Source of the DNA: Lentimicrobium sp.
GTDB taxonomy: Bacteria; Bacteroidota; Bacteroidia; Bacteroidales; Lentimicrobiaceae
Reading direction: 5' to 3'
Assembly: GCA_013336205.1 (NCBI GenBank)
Contig: JAAXUD010000026.1
Location: 1 to 13,225 of the forward strand
Length of the DNA: 13,225 nucleotides
Part shown: positions 1 through 8,605 of the stretch, in pieces
How the letters are laid out: each line of letters starts with the position of its first letter
Position numbering within the stretch: the first letter of the stretch is position 1
Position numbers and translations under genes: made by a program
The notes under the pieces: model-generated
Database searches by the model: none
What the model was told of the DNA's origin: nothing
What the model saw: only the letters and a program-made list of their open reading frames with translations

Positions 1-238
1 ATAAACACCTTCCCAATTTATTAAGACAGATCTGAATGACTTCAGAAAAAAAGCTGACTTCTGCTATAATAAAGGGAGCTGATAAAACAGCATTTACTAT
101 GCCGGATTGCAGCCTTTAGTTATAATAATTTATAAAACAACAGCACACAAATGTACAAATTCCAAAGGGCCTGCAAGCTATACATAATCTTTAATCCAGC
201 CCTGGAATAAACCATTTGAAAAATAACGGGCGATTCTG
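1..238. other. Intergenic region with no gene seen
   Basis: No credible reading frame, tRNA or repeat family member is visible. There are only small dyads: TCCAG-CC-CTGGA at 195-206, about 33 bases past the stop of the gene at 239-721 and followed on the minus strand by a weakly T-rich stretch, and GCTG/CAGC at 78-91. Either could be a poor transcription stop for that gene, but neither has a strong stem plus T-tract. A possible minus-strand promoter at 148-176 is listed separately. Confidence 0.5.
148..176 (-). promoter_or_regulatory. Possible Bacteroidota-type promoter facing left
   Basis: On the minus strand TACATTTG (155-148) matches the Bacteroidota -7 consensus TAnnTTTG exactly, and a TTG lies at 176-174. 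The spacing is 18 bp, slightly short of the usual 19-21. It would drive a gene that begins beyond the left edge, with an untranslated leader of more than 140 bases. The match is to a short AT-rich motif, so chance is a real possibility. Confidence 0.3.
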
Positions 239-721
239 TTATTCAATCTGTCCAATGATCACCACGTAATTTTTCCCGTATTTTTTGGCACATTTCGGGC
301 AAGTGGTGTACCACATATACCATTTATTGATCTCAAAACCCCGTTCTTTCGCGACACTTTTGTAATCTTCAGTCCATTTCCCGGTTTCGTTATAAGAGCC
401 TTCATAAACCCTGCTGAAAAACTTTCCGCTTATCACCGTGTTTTCAGCACCCTGAACATCTTTGTCAACTGCAAGATACAGATCCATATTCCATTTTGAA
501 GTATGATCTGAAAGACAAAGCCAGTCGGGCACCACTGCGCCCGCTTTTCCTACTTGTTCGTTCATGCGTTTGATTACAGGTGCAAAGGTGAGTGGCATGA
601 AATAAAAGGTGAGAACCTTGTCACGGATAAACTTCTTTTTGTCCCATTCAAAAACCTGGTTTTCCCAGGGAGCCGGTTCAAATCTGGGGCAACATTCCGG
701 TTCCTGTTTTTGCTGTTCCAT
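239..721 (-). CDS. Conserved small CxxC protein of unknown function
   Basis: A 160-residue soluble protein with no signal peptide and no membrane segment, so probably cytoplasmic. It resembles from memory a conserved family in Bacteroidota and Firmicutes that databases often label simply 'hydrolase'; I see no hydrolase motif that justifies that name. Visible landmarks are a Cys-Cys-Pro near the N-terminus (C10, C11), a central SDHTSKWNMD block (71-80) preceded by C69, and a C-terminal CPKC (C141, C144). The five cysteines and H73 could form a metal or redox site, but this is inference. The start at 721 is supported by AAAGG about 10 bases upstream. Only 31 bp separate it from the stop of the upstream M28 peptidase gene, so the two are probably co-transcribed, peptidase first. 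The gene looks intact and its composition matches its neighbours. Confidence 0.8.
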   Translation of the reverse strand: MEQQKQEPECCPRFEPAPWENQVFEWDKKKFIRDKVLTFYFMPLTFAPVIKRMNEQVGKAGAVVPDWLCLSDHTSKWNMDLYLAVDKDVQGAENTVISGKFFSRVYEGSYNETGKWTEDYKSVAKERGFEINKWYMWYTTCPKCAKKYGKNYVVIIGQIE

Positions 722-752
722 TTCGTTTGAGCCTTTATAATCGGTTTATTAC

Positions 753-2330
753 TTATTTATCAGATAACGCTATTTCTGTAATCATTTGATTTACAAGCGC
801 AAGAATTGCCTGCATCTTGTAAAGGTCGGCTTTCGCGTAGACATCACGGGGTGAATGATAGTCGCTGTGAAATCCACTGAAGAAACTCATCACCGGAATT
901 TTCCGCATTGCAAATGGCACATAGTCACTTCCACCATGGCCGGTTGTTTCCCATATATCTAATTCAAATGGCTTAACAAGTCTCTTATTGTACTCCCTGG
1001 CCATCGATTTCAGATTCTCAGTCCCCTTTAAAAACCCGATGCTGATAATCTTAGCTTCTTTATCTGCAGGGTCGCTGCGCGAAATCATATCGAAATTAAT
1101 GTTGAGATCTATTGATTGTTTACTGAAATTGAAATTCCTCACAAACCATGTACTTCCGAGCAATCCCTTTTCCTCGGCAGTCCAGGCTGCAAAAACCAGG
1201 TTACAGGATGGCTTGACACCTGCACGGACCCATGCGTCAGCAATCGCCAGCATTCCGGCCACCCCCGACGCATTGTCATCCGACCCGTTATAGATAAGAT
1301 TACCCCTAATTCCCAGGTGATCATAATGTGCGCCTATTACAATGTTCCGCGTTGTATCCTTTCCGGGAATCATCCCGAGCACATTTCTGACAATCATTGG
1401 TTCGACTTTCATTTCAACCTTGCAGGCCACTTTTATTCCTTTCAAAGGTTTGGCCGGGGATTTAAGTTTAGATGCCGACAGTTTTTCTGCTTCCACAAGA
1501 CTAATATTGCTTCCATCGAGAAGTTTCTGTGCCAGCGCTTTAGTGACCCGAAAAACAGGTATTGAAACTGAATCGCCTGGCAGTGAATGATTGCAATCTG
1601 CGTATTCCGGATCTTCCGTTGAACGATTGATGGTATGATTCAGCAATTCTCTGTTTACCTGTCCACTCCGGTATGGTTGAAAGCCATCGGGCTTTACCAG
1701 GATGATCGCCACCACACCTTTTTTCATTGCCAGGACTATTTTGGATTCTAATGAAGCCAAATGCGATGATTCTCCTGCAAATATTTTCCGGGCAGGCGAA
1801 AGCGTATCCCGTTGCCCCGGATAACCATCCATCATCATTACAATGGCCCCATTTACTTCAAGACCGTTATAATCATCATATTCTTTACCAGGTGAAGTTA
1901 TTCCATAGCCTCCAAAAACTACCTCAGCGGTTGCTTCCATATTGATTGGGCCTGCTTCAACTTCAAAATCAACACCTTGTGTCCATTCTATCCTTGAGTT
2001 TCCAATATTTGAAATAAGTGACAAAGAAGCGCTTCCGGTGCGATAGGACAGAATTTCAAAATCCTGGAAATACCCTGCCATTGAAAGATTTGTGCGTTTT
2101 TCCCCGGCAGGGCTTAATCCGGATTGTACCATCCGGGAAGCAATATAATCAGCTGCCAGAAAGCTCCCTTTAGTACCAGCCTCCCTGCCCTCCATCCAAT
2201 CGGAAGAAAGAAAACCAAGTACTCCTGTGAAGTCCTTTTTCTGAGGATCGGCAACAACCGCAGTCCGGTCCTGTGCAGCAGCAACTGTGGAAATAAATAA
2301 AAAAAGTACAATCAGTTTTCTGAGATTCAT
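753..2330 (-). CDS. Secreted M28-family zinc aminopeptidase with PA-like insert
   Basis: A 525-residue exported metallopeptidase expected to remove N-terminal residues from peptides using two zinc ions. Residues 1-19 form a signal peptide (hydrophobic core, then AAAQ), so it acts in the periplasm or outside. A PA-like segment occupies roughly 130-280 (GGYGITSP, about 140-147). The peptidase domain follows, with all expected M28 metal and catalytic positions: H335 in GAHYDHLG, D352 in SDDNASG, the E386-E387 pair in TAEE, D414 in NFDMIS and H492 in SDYHSPRD. These assignments come from motif comparison with Vibrio and Streptomyces aminopeptidases. Domain order and length suit Bacteroidota secreted M28 peptidases. 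There is no T9SS tail, so it probably stays in the periplasm. It heads a likely two-gene unit with 239-721; no clear promoter motif was found upstream. Substrate preference cannot be told from the sequence. Confidence 0.93.
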   Translation of the reverse strand: MNLRKLIVLFLFISTVAAAQDRTAVVADPQKKDFTGVLGFLSSDWMEGREAGTKGSFLAADYIASRMVQSGLSPAGEKRTNLSMAGYFQDFEILSYRTGSASLSLISNIGNSRIEWTQGVDFEVEAGPINMEATAEVVFGGYGITSPGKEYDDYNGLEVNGAIVMMMDGYPGQRDTLSPARKIFAGESSHLASLESKIVLAMKKGVVAIILVKPDGFQPYRSGQVNRELLNHTINRSTEDPEYADCNHSLPGDSVSIPVFRVTKALAQKLLDGSNISLVEAEKLSASKLKSPAKPLKGIKVACKVEMKVEPMIVRNVLGMIPGKDTTRNIVIGAHYDHLGIRGNLIYNGSDDNASGVAGMLAIADAWVRAGVKPSCNLVFAAWTAEEKGLLGSTWFVRNFNFSKQSIDLNINFDMISRSDPADKEAKIISIGFLKGTENLKSMAREYNKRLVKPFELDIWETTGHGGSDYVPFAMRKIPVMSFFSGFHSDYHSPRDVYAKADLYKMQAILALVNQMITEIALSDK

Positions 2331-2701
2331 ATTTTAAGTTATAGATGCGTTTCTGAAAATTTACTTTTAGAAGAATTTATGAATAAACAAACCCTGCGGT
2401 AGTATAAAAATGAAAAAAAGTGAGAAGCCAGGTCATGTTTAAAACGAAGATCATTCCTCCACGATTTTTTGCATCAAAATAGCAAAAAAAAACAATGAGG
2501 GCTACTATTTTAGCAGTTCGGAGTTTCTGAGTTAAAATTATAAAAAAAACAGACAGAATTCTAATTGCGAACCTTTTCTTTATCTCTTTTTGCAAAAAGA
2601 ATTGTTTTTCAATGAATTATTGTTTTAAAAGAAAATAAAAATAATTGTGTGAATAATAAAGTGTATCTTTGCCGAATCAAATATTAAAACAAAAACACAT
2701 C
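2331..2701. other. AT-rich divergent intergenic region
   Basis: This 371-base spacer separates the divergent M28 peptidase (minus) and cold-shock (plus) genes. It is strongly AT-rich with several A runs, including a nine-A run near 2484-2492. A 72-codon minus-strand reading frame (2377-2595) gives a low-complexity hydrophobic peptide without recognisable features and is not credible as a gene. The right end carries the cold-shock promoter. No convincing TAnnTTTG element was found for the peptidase gene; the nearest is a one-mismatch TAAATTTT around 2357-2364 on the minus strand. Confidence 0.5.
2645..2671 (+). promoter_or_regulatory. Promoter of the cold-shock gene
   Basis: TATCTTTG at 2664-2671 is an exact match to the Bacteroidota -7 element TAnnTTTG. 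The best -33 candidate is TTG at 2645-2647, 16 bp upstream, which is shorter than the usual spacing. The region upstream is extremely AT-rich. Transcription would begin near 2676, leaving a short A-rich leader of about 25 bases with no Shine-Dalgarno sequence, typical of this phylum. Confidence 0.65.
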
Positions 2702-2893
2702 ATGAGTAAAGGAACAGTAAAATTCTTCAATGATTTGAAAGGATTTGGATTTATTAAAGACGACGCTTCGGACAAAGAATATTTTGTTCATGTATCAGGA
2801 CTGATCGACGAGGTCAGGGAAAATGACCAGGTATCTTTCGACCTTCAGGAAGGCAAAAAAGGATTAAACGCAGTAAATGTTAAAGTGATTTAA
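2702..2893 (+). CDS. Cold-shock domain protein (CspA family)
   Basis: A 63-residue single-domain protein that binds single-stranded RNA or DNA and likely acts as an RNA chaperone in the cytoplasm. The RNP1 motif is KGFGFI (13-18) and the RNP2 motif is YFVHV (27-31), both with the expected aromatic residues; the opening MSKGTVKFF is classic for the family. The frame is open to an upstream ATG at 2669, but that codon overlaps the -7 element TATCTTTG and would add 11 residues absent from relatives, so the start at 2702 is chosen. It is about seven residues shorter than E. coli CspA, which is common in Bacteroidota. It is the only plus-strand gene in the window, transcribed alone from its own promoter to a hairpin terminator 25 bases past the stop. 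Confidence 0.96.
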   Translation: MSKGTVKFFNDLKGFGFIKDDASDKEYFVHVSGLIDEVRENDQVSFDLQEGKKGLNAVNVKVI

Positions 2894-2917
2894 TATAACT
2901 ACAGTATATAATTCCTT

Positions 2918-2945
2918 AAAAACCCCGTTAATAGCGGGGTTTTTT
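2918..2945 (+). terminator. Intrinsic terminator, probably bidirectional
   Basis: CCCCG (2923-2927) pairs with CGGGG (2935-2939) around a 7-base loop, extended by flanking A and T runs (A at 2918-2922, T at 2940-2945). On the plus strand this stops the cold-shock transcript. The A run upstream gives five T residues on the minus strand, so it can also stop transcripts arriving from the converging efflux operon, whose last gene ends at 3062. Confidence 0.9.
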
Positions 2946-2982
2946 ATTTTCAGGAATCCGGAAATCTACTTCTGAATGGGGG

Positions 2983-3017
2983 TTTATGATTTTGCACCCA
3001 AAGCTTGAAATCATAAA
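2983..3017. repeat. Perfect 10-bp inverted repeat between convergent genes
   Basis: TTTATGATTT (2983-2992) is exactly complementary to AAATCATAAA (3008-3017), with a 15-base spacer containing an AAGCTT palindrome. It sits about 45 bases past the stop of the TolC-like gene. It has no T-tract on the minus strand, so it is not a standard terminator. It could be a 3'-end stem protecting the efflux mRNA, or a protein-binding dyad. The arms are AT-rich, so the RNA hairpin would be weak. Confidence 0.5.
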
Positions 3018-3061
3018 AAGCAGAACTATTTATTGCTAATATATGCCTGATTTACTGACGC

Positions 3062-4369
3062 TTAATATTCTAAATTATAAATTAATTGTTTTAGTTCAAT
3101 TTCCGCAACTTTAGCTGAATACTTCAGGTTGACCAGCAGGTATGCAGCATTTTCAAAGCTCGACTGCGCTGCTTTTACATCCAGTATGGTTGCCTGCCCC
3201 AGGTTAAATTTCTGCAAAACCACCTCAACGAGTTGCCGGGTCAATTCAAAGTTCATCCGTTGCGCATCCAATTGTTGTAGCGTGGTGGAATAGGATCTGT
3301 ATAGATTAGTGGCCCGTGCCGATAGTGTAAATAAAAGGCTTTCCTTCTCCAGCATTGAATTGTCTACCCTGATTTTTGCAACATCTTTTTGTGTTTTATA
3401 AATAAAGCCATTAAAAACCGGCACCTGCAATGTAATTCCGGCAGTGGGGCCATAATTACGGCTCATCAGCATATTGCCTTTGCTCAGGTCAGTTTGATAG
3501 AGATCGTACCCTGCATTAAGTTTTACTGATGGATATCGTTGCGCTGAAACCTCCTTCACAAGTTGTTGATCAATCAGAATCTGCTGCTCAGCACTGAGAT
3601 ACTGAGGATTTCGGTTCAGATAATTAAGGATTGAATCCAGCTTTAGCGAAGCATCAACATTGATGGTATCTACTATAGAGTATGGGAACTGTGTTTTAGC
3701 ACTGATCAATAAAAGCAGATCAGCCTTATTCTGCTCAATAACCATTTCCTGTAAAGCCAGCAGTTGCTCGGCTGTATTCACATCTGACTGCGCCTGAAGT
3801 ACCTCGGCCGCATCAGCCATGCCGACGCTGCTTTTAACATTTACGATCTCCAGCTTTTGCTTTGAGACATCCAGCGAATTCTGAATTATTTTCAGGTAGT
3901 TCTGCTGCCTGATGATGTCATAAAATGTGATCATAACATCGGCAATAGTAGTCTGAACCTGTTGATTAAGCTGAATCTCACTAAGATTTTCAAGCCGGCT
4001 CAGCCTTTCTTTGGTCGCAATCACTTTAAATCCATTAAACAAAACTATCCCGGCCGAAATCCCTGCATTTACTGAGTTTTCATTCTGGTTCGTCAGATTT
4101 GTTTCAGTATTATCACTGAACTCCTGCGAAATATTATTAACCGACAGATTGTCACCTGCGCTGGCTGATACATAAGGCAATCCACCCGCAACACCATAAG
4201 AATTGCTTAACCTGGCCATCTCAACATTGTTCTTTGAAATCCGGATGTCAAAATTATTACGGAGAGCTGTATCTATAGCACTTTTCAAGGAAAATGGCTG
4301 TTGGGCCTGTGTTAAAAACGGAAGAATAATTCCGGAAAGCAACAGAACACTTATTATATGACGTTTCAT
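3062..4369 (-). CDS. TolC-like outer-membrane efflux protein
   Basis: A 435-residue outer-membrane channel that forms the exit duct of a tripartite efflux pump. Residues 1-22 are a signal peptide (ending TQAQ). The mature protein has the two repeated OEP halves: the first runs about 25-225 with the strand motif LFNGFK (110-115), the second about 235-435 with the matching VFNGF (318-322) and the conserved FNLGQATILDVKAAQ segment near 388-402. Long helices rich in Q, L and A (for example 125-220) would build the periplasmic tunnel. Length is normal for the family. It lies 83 bp downstream of the RND pump gene on the same strand and is the last gene of the marR-adaptor-pump-channel operon. No separate promoter is evident. 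Transcription probably ends at the dyads between 2918 and 3017. Confidence 0.95.
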   Translation of the reverse strand: MKRHIISVLLLSGIILPFLTQAQQPFSLKSAIDTALRNNFDIRISKNNVEMARLSNSYGVAGGLPYVSASAGDNLSVNNISQEFSDNTETNLTNQNENSVNAGISAGIVLFNGFKVIATKERLSRLENLSEIQLNQQVQTTIADVMITFYDIIRQQNYLKIIQNSLDVSKQKLEIVNVKSSVGMADAAEVLQAQSDVNTAEQLLALQEMVIEQNKADLLLLISAKTQFPYSIVDTINVDASLKLDSILNYLNRNPQYLSAEQQILIDQQLVKEVSAQRYPSVKLNAGYDLYQTDLSKGNMLMSRNYGPTAGITLQVPVFNGFIYKTQKDVAKIRVDNSMLEKESLLFTLSARATNLYRSYSTTLQQLDAQRMNFELTRQLVEVVLQKFNLGQATILDVKAAQSSFENAAYLLVNLKYSAKVAEIELKQLIYNLEY

Positions 4370-4452
4370 TGTTTTAACGTATAAAAACTGAATATTTTAT
4401 TCTGTAATACCAACTCTTGCAATCAACTCCTGTATCAGAAGCTTTGCACCTT

Positions 4453-7400
4453 TTAATTGGCCTCGTCAATCTCAAAAGCTTCGTGCTCTTTCCTGCCTGA
4501 CATGTAAGTATAAACTGCCGGGATTACAAAAAGAGTAAGTATCAACGAGAACATAATGCCACCCACAACCACTATACCCAGCGGAATGCGGCTTGTCGCT
4601 GCAGAACCCAGGCTCATGGCGATGGGAAGGGCTCCCAGGGAAGTCGCCAGACTGGTCATCAGGATCGGCCTCAGACGTAAAGTTGCTGCTTCGATTGCAG
4701 CCTGTCGTTTTGAGAGGCCGGCTTCCCTGCTTTTATTGGCAAATTCAACGATCAGGATTCCGTTCTTGGTTACCAGGCCAATAAGCATGATCATACCGAT
4801 TTCCGAGAAAATATTCAGAGTTTGATTGAATACCCATAAACTCAGCACTGCCCCGGCAATGGCCAAAGGAACAGTGAGCATGATGGTAAGCGGATCACGG
4901 AAACTCTCGAACTGTGCCGCCAGCACCAGGAAAATCAACACCAGGGCCAGAATAAAAGCGAACGCTGTATTTGAAGCACTTTCTGAATAATCGCGTGACG
5001 GACCACTTAAGGAGGTCTGATAACTCTCATCCAGCAATCTGTCTGCAATTCCCTGCATTACATCAACGCCATCACCAATTGTTTTTCCTTCCGCCAGCGA
5101 AGCCGAAATAGTAGCGGCCTTATAACGGTTATAATGAAACAGCGAAGGTGGATTTGCATTGGATTCAATCCGGGTAACCGATGCCAGCGAAATATTATCT
5201 CCCTTGTTGTTGCGCACATACAAATTTGAGATATCAGAAGGAGATTGGCGATCGTCCAGGCCAACCTGGCTGATAACTTCGTATTGTCTTCCATTCATAA
5301 TGAAGTATGCCTGGCGCCTGCCGCTGAAAGCGCTCTGCAATACATTGGCAATATCTGCCACAGTCAGGCCAAATTCCCGGGCTTTAATCCTGTCGATAGT
5401 TATGTCAACCTCTGGTTTGTTGAATTTAAGATTCACATCAACATTCTGAAAAGTAGTATCAGCCCTGGCTTCTTCAAGGAATTTCGGAATTATTTCCTTT
5501 AATTTCTCAAAATCAAGGTTCTGAATAACAAATTGAACAGGTAGCGATCCTCTTGAGCCCATGCCTACTGAAATGGTCTGTTCTTCAATCGGGAATACCC
5601 GTACGTTGTTGAACCGGCTGAATTTCTGCCCCATATCCCTGGCGATCTCACTCTGCGTGCGTTCACGCTCGTCGGCCGGCACAAAACCAATGCGGCCGAA
5701 ACCACTGTTTACGCCTGTACTTCCAAAGCCAGGCACTGCAACAAATGAAAAATCTTCCTCGGGAATTGAATCCATCATGTAGTCGGCTATTTTCCCACCG
5801 GCTTCCATCATATAGGGATAACTGGCCCCTTCAGGACCAATAATCTGAAGCCTGACATTTCCCTTGTCCTCAATCGGCGCTATCTCCCTCTGGAGGCTGG
5901 TGCCGATAAAAAAAACGATTGCAAAACAGGCAGCTACGATCGCCCAGGCAATCCAGCGGTACTTGATAAATTGTGTTATCAGTTTCCGGTACCCATTCTC
6001 CATACCAGCAAAAAACGGTTCAGTACTGTTGTAAAAGCGGCCATGCTGTGCCCCTCTTCTATTCAAAAAAACGTTGAGTACCGGTGTAATTGTCAATGAA
6101 ACAAAAGCAGAAACCAGCACGGCCACAGCCAGCACAATTCCAAATTCGCGGAATAAACTGCCTACAAATCCTTCCAGAAATAACACAGGTAAAAACACGA
6201 TGGCCAGCGTAACTGAAGTGGAGAGTACCACGAAGAAAATCTCCTTGCTCCCATCAATGGCAGCTTTGCGAACCGGAATTCCCTTTTCAATTTTCCGGAA
6301 GATGTTTTCAGTAACCACGATACCGTCATCAACCACCAGCCCGGTTGCCAGAATAATGGCCAGCAATGTCAGAATATTGACGGAGAAACCCAACACGTAC
6401 ATTACGAAAAATGTGAATATCAGGGAGATGGGAATATCAACCAATGGTCTTAAGGCTATCAGCCAGTTTCTGAAGAAAAAGAAAATGACAAGAATAACCA
6501 GAAGTATAGCAATCAACAGGGTTTCCGCAACTTCATTCAGTGATTTACGAACGTTTTGGGTTGTATCGAAAAGAATCTTAAAGGAAATGTCGCCTTTCTG
6601 AGCTTTGACAATCTCTTCCAGCCTTTTATTGAATTCATCAGAAATATTTATGTAATTGGCGCCGGGTTGCGGCGTAATCGCAACACCAACTGCACTTACC
6701 CCATTCAGTTTCCAGCTTTGCTCGTAACGTTCAGGCCCAAGTTCAACCCTGGCAACATCACTCAGCCTGATGATTCCATCCTCACTGGCCTTGATTATCA
6801 GATCCCTGAATTCCTGTTCAGTCTTCAGGTTTCCCATGGCCCTGATCGTAAGCTCTGTATTATTGCCATAAATTTTACCGGAAGGGATTTCAACATTTTC
6901 CTTGTTCAGAACATCGGTCAGATCATTGAACGCCAGGTTGTAGGCGTTGAGTTTGTCAGGATCAATCCAGATGCGCATGGCAGGTCGTTTCTGACCAATA
7001 ATATTAACTCCGCTCACTTCCGGGATAGTCTGGAACTTATTCTGAAGTACATTTTCTGCAAAATCACTCAGCTCAAGTAATCCTTTTGTGGAACTCTGCA
7101 CAGCCATTAGAATGATAAAATCGCTGTTTGCATCTGCCTTAGTTACCACCGGGGGCGCATCAATATCCTGGGGAAGGTTGCGCGAAGCCTGGCTTACCTT
7201 ATCGCGTACATCGTTGGCTGCGGCTTCAAGATCGGCATCTATATTGAATTCAACATTTATTCTGCTGCCACCCACCGAACTGGTTGATGAAATGGTGCGA
7301 ATGCCAGGAATGCCATTAATCGATTTTTCCAAAGGTTCCGTAATCTGACTTTCGATGATGTCGGCATTTGCTCCGGCATAGGAAGTACTCACCGTAATCA

Positions 7401-7530
7401 TCGGCGGATCAATGGCCGGATATTCCCTAACGCCCAGAAATGTGTAACCAATGACCCCGAAAAGGATCAGAAACAGGTTCATCACCGTTGCCAGGATCGG
7501 TCTTTTTATTGATAATTCAGATATATTCAT
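4453..7530 (-). CDS. RND multidrug efflux pump, inner-membrane permease (HAE-1/AcrB type)
   Basis: A 1025-residue proton-driven exporter that takes substrates from the periplasm or inner membrane and passes them to the TolC-like channel. Layout follows AcrB: TM1 near 10-32, porter domain to about 335, TM2-6 about 336-490, an intracellular linker, TM7 near 525-545, second porter domain to about 855, and TM8-12 to 1011. The proton relay is complete: D401 and D402 in VVDDGIVV (AcrB D407/D408), K922 in LVTKNGILIVE (AcrB K940) and R954 in LRLRPILMTS (AcrB R971). The lack of heavy-metal motifs and the HAE-type sequence point to hydrophobic or amphiphilic compounds, but the real substrate is unknown. 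It begins 43 bp after the adaptor gene. No frameshift or truncation is seen. Confidence 0.97.
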   Translation of the reverse strand: MNISELSIKRPILATVMNLFLILFGVIGYTFLGVREYPAIDPPMITVSTSYAGANADIIESQITEPLEKSINGIPGIRTISSTSSVGGSRINVEFNIDADLEAAANDVRDKVSQASRNLPQDIDAPPVVTKADANSDFIILMAVQSSTKGLLELSDFAENVLQNKFQTIPEVSGVNIIGQKRPAMRIWIDPDKLNAYNLAFNDLTDVLNKENVEIPSGKIYGNNTELTIRAMGNLKTEQEFRDLIIKASEDGIIRLSDVARVELGPERYEQSWKLNGVSAVGVAITPQPGANYINISDEFNKRLEEIVKAQKGDISFKILFDTTQNVRKSLNEVAETLLIAILLVILVIFFFFRNWLIALRPLVDIPISLIFTFFVMYVLGFSVNILTLLAIILATGLVVDDGIVVTENIFRKIEKGIPVRKAAIDGSKEIFFVVLSTSVTLAIVFLPVLFLEGFVGSLFREFGIVLAVAVLVSAFVSLTITPVLNVFLNRRGAQHGRFYNSTEPFFAGMENGYRKLITQFIKYRWIAWAIVAACFAIVFFIGTSLQREIAPIEDKGNVRLQIIGPEGASYPYMMEAGGKIADYMMDSIPEEDFSFVAVPGFGSTGVNSGFGRIGFVPADERERTQSEIARDMGQKFSRFNNVRVFPIEEQTISVGMGSRGSLPVQFVIQNLDFEKLKEIIPKFLEEARADTTFQNVDVNLKFNKPEVDITIDRIKAREFGLTVADIANVLQSAFSGRRQAYFIMNGRQYEVISQVGLDDRQSPSDISNLYVRNNKGDNISLASVTRIESNANPPSLFHYNRYKAATISASLAEGKTIGDGVDVMQGIADRLLDESYQTSLSGPSRDYSESASNTAFAFILALVLIFLVLAAQFESFRDPLTIMLTVPLAIAGAVLSLWVFNQTLNIFSEIGMIMLIGLVTKNGILIVEFANKSREAGLSKRQAAIEAATLRLRPILMTSLATSLGALPIAMSLGSAATSRIPLGIVVVGGIMFSLILTLFVIPAVYTYMSGRKEHEAFEIDEAN

Positions 7531-7573
7531 TTGCTGTTTTCCAAAAGTTTAATCTGGCATTTACTATTCTGGC

Positions 7574-8605
7574 TTATTTGCTCTTTACAGACTTAATTTT
7601 TACATCGCTATTAGGCCTGACATACAAAACGCCGCTTACAACAATGGTATCACCCACCTGGATGCCACTGGTGATTTCAACAACATCGCTGGTTCTGATC
7701 CCGGTTTCCACATTTTGGAATTTTGCTTTCCCATCTTTAATCAATACCAACTGATTTGAAAGTGCATCGGGGATAATGGCATTTGTGGGAACTACAATTC
7801 CGCTTATTTTCTCGTTCAGCAGCACCTTCACAAATGATCCCGGACTTATTTTACCGCTGTTCAGCCTGGCCCGCACTTTGATGTTCCGGGTGGCAGTATT
7901 TATTTGTGGTTCAACAGCGCTAATGATCGCGCTTAGTTTCTCTTTGGATGCATTGGTTTGAATTTCAATGGTTTTCCCGGGCTTTACCATATTTTCATAA
8001 GCTTCCGGTACCGAGAAATCAATTTTAATCCTGTCGGTTTGTTGTAGTGTTCCGATTAATGTTGCGGGAGAAACATAAGCCCCTTCACTTACCAACCTCA
8101 ATCCCAACCGACCGGCAAATGGCGCTCTGATAAGCGTTTTATCGATCTGGGCTTTAAGCACGTTAATGTTGGCTTCATAAAGATTGACCTGGCTAAGTGC
8201 TGCATCATAGGTTGCCTGATCTACTCCGTTAACTTCCAGCAACTGACTCAGCCTTTGTTCAGTCTTCCGGGCAAGTTCGAGCTGTACTTTCTGCTGCTGA
8301 AGCTGGGCCTGCAAATCAGCATCGTTGATCCTTGCCAGCACCGTTCCTGCAGAAACCAACGCTCCATCCGGTATATTCAGGTATGTTAACCGACCACTGA
8401 CTTCCGGATGTAATTCAATCATTTCTTCTGACAATACGTTTCCATTCACTTCAATATCTGAAGAAAAGCTGGTATTGGCAGCAACTATAACATCAACAGA
8501 AACTGCTGGTTTCCCTTTTGGGGCTGCCTTGTCGCCGGCCTTTCCTTTACAGGAAACCATAGAAATCAGCAGCAGGGGCAATGTGAACACTAAGATAAAT
8601 TTCAT
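7574..8605 (-). CDS. Periplasmic adaptor (membrane fusion) lipoprotein of the RND pump
   Basis: A 343-residue HlyD/AcrA-type adaptor that links the RND permease to the outer-membrane channel. The N-terminus is a lipoprotein signal with the cysteine at C19 (SMVSC), so it should be anchored by lipid to the inner membrane and face the periplasm. The split lipoyl domain is visible at about 62-93 (HPEVSGRLTYLNIPDG) and 158-187 (IRAPFAGRLG), bracketing a coiled-coil hairpin (94-157). A beta-barrel (about 190-265) and the membrane-proximal domain (270-335, VVPTNAI) follow. Its start codon overlaps the marR stop in an ATGA arrangement (8602-8605), indicating translational coupling. It is followed by the pump and the channel, forming a complete tripartite set. 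Confidence 0.95.
   Translation of the reverse strand: MKFILVFTLPLLLISMVSCKGKAGDKAAPKGKPAVSVDVIVAANTSFSSDIEVNGNVLSEEMIELHPEVSGRLTYLNIPDGALVSAGTVLARINDADLQAQLQQQKVQLELARKTEQRLSQLLEVNGVDQATYDAALSQVNLYEANINVLKAQIDKTLIRAPFAGRLGLRLVSEGAYVSPATLIGTLQQTDRIKIDFSVPEAYENMVKPGKTIEIQTNASKEKLSAIISAVEPQINTATRNIKVRARLNSGKISPGSFVKVLLNEKISGIVVPTNAIIPDALSNQLVLIKDGKAKFQNVETGIRTSDVVEITSGIQVGDTIVVSGVLYVRPNSDVKIKSVKSK

Noticed and set aside
2377..2595. 72-codon minus-strand reading frame in the AT-rich spacer
   Set aside because: The peptide is a low-complexity hydrophobic sequence with no recognisable motif, and the DNA is poly-A/T rich intergenic sequence; no ribosome-binding site or promoter supports it.
2669..2701. 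Upstream in-frame ATG giving an 11-residue extension of the cold-shock protein
   Set aside because: This ATG overlaps the TATCTTTG promoter element and lies before the expected transcript start; cold-shock proteins begin at MSKGTV.
4438..4482. Inverted repeat GAAGCTTT/AAAGCTTC across the end of the RND pump gene
   Set aside because: Eight-base arms 29 bases apart, one inside the coding sequence, built on an AAGCTT palindrome; no T-tract, so no support as a terminator.
6074..7080. Two long plus-strand reading frames (about 175 codons each) opposite the RND pump gene
   Set aside because: They lie wholly antisense to a well-conserved gene, and their translations are biased S/T/R/I sequences with no family resemblance; they are shadows of the pump's codon pattern.
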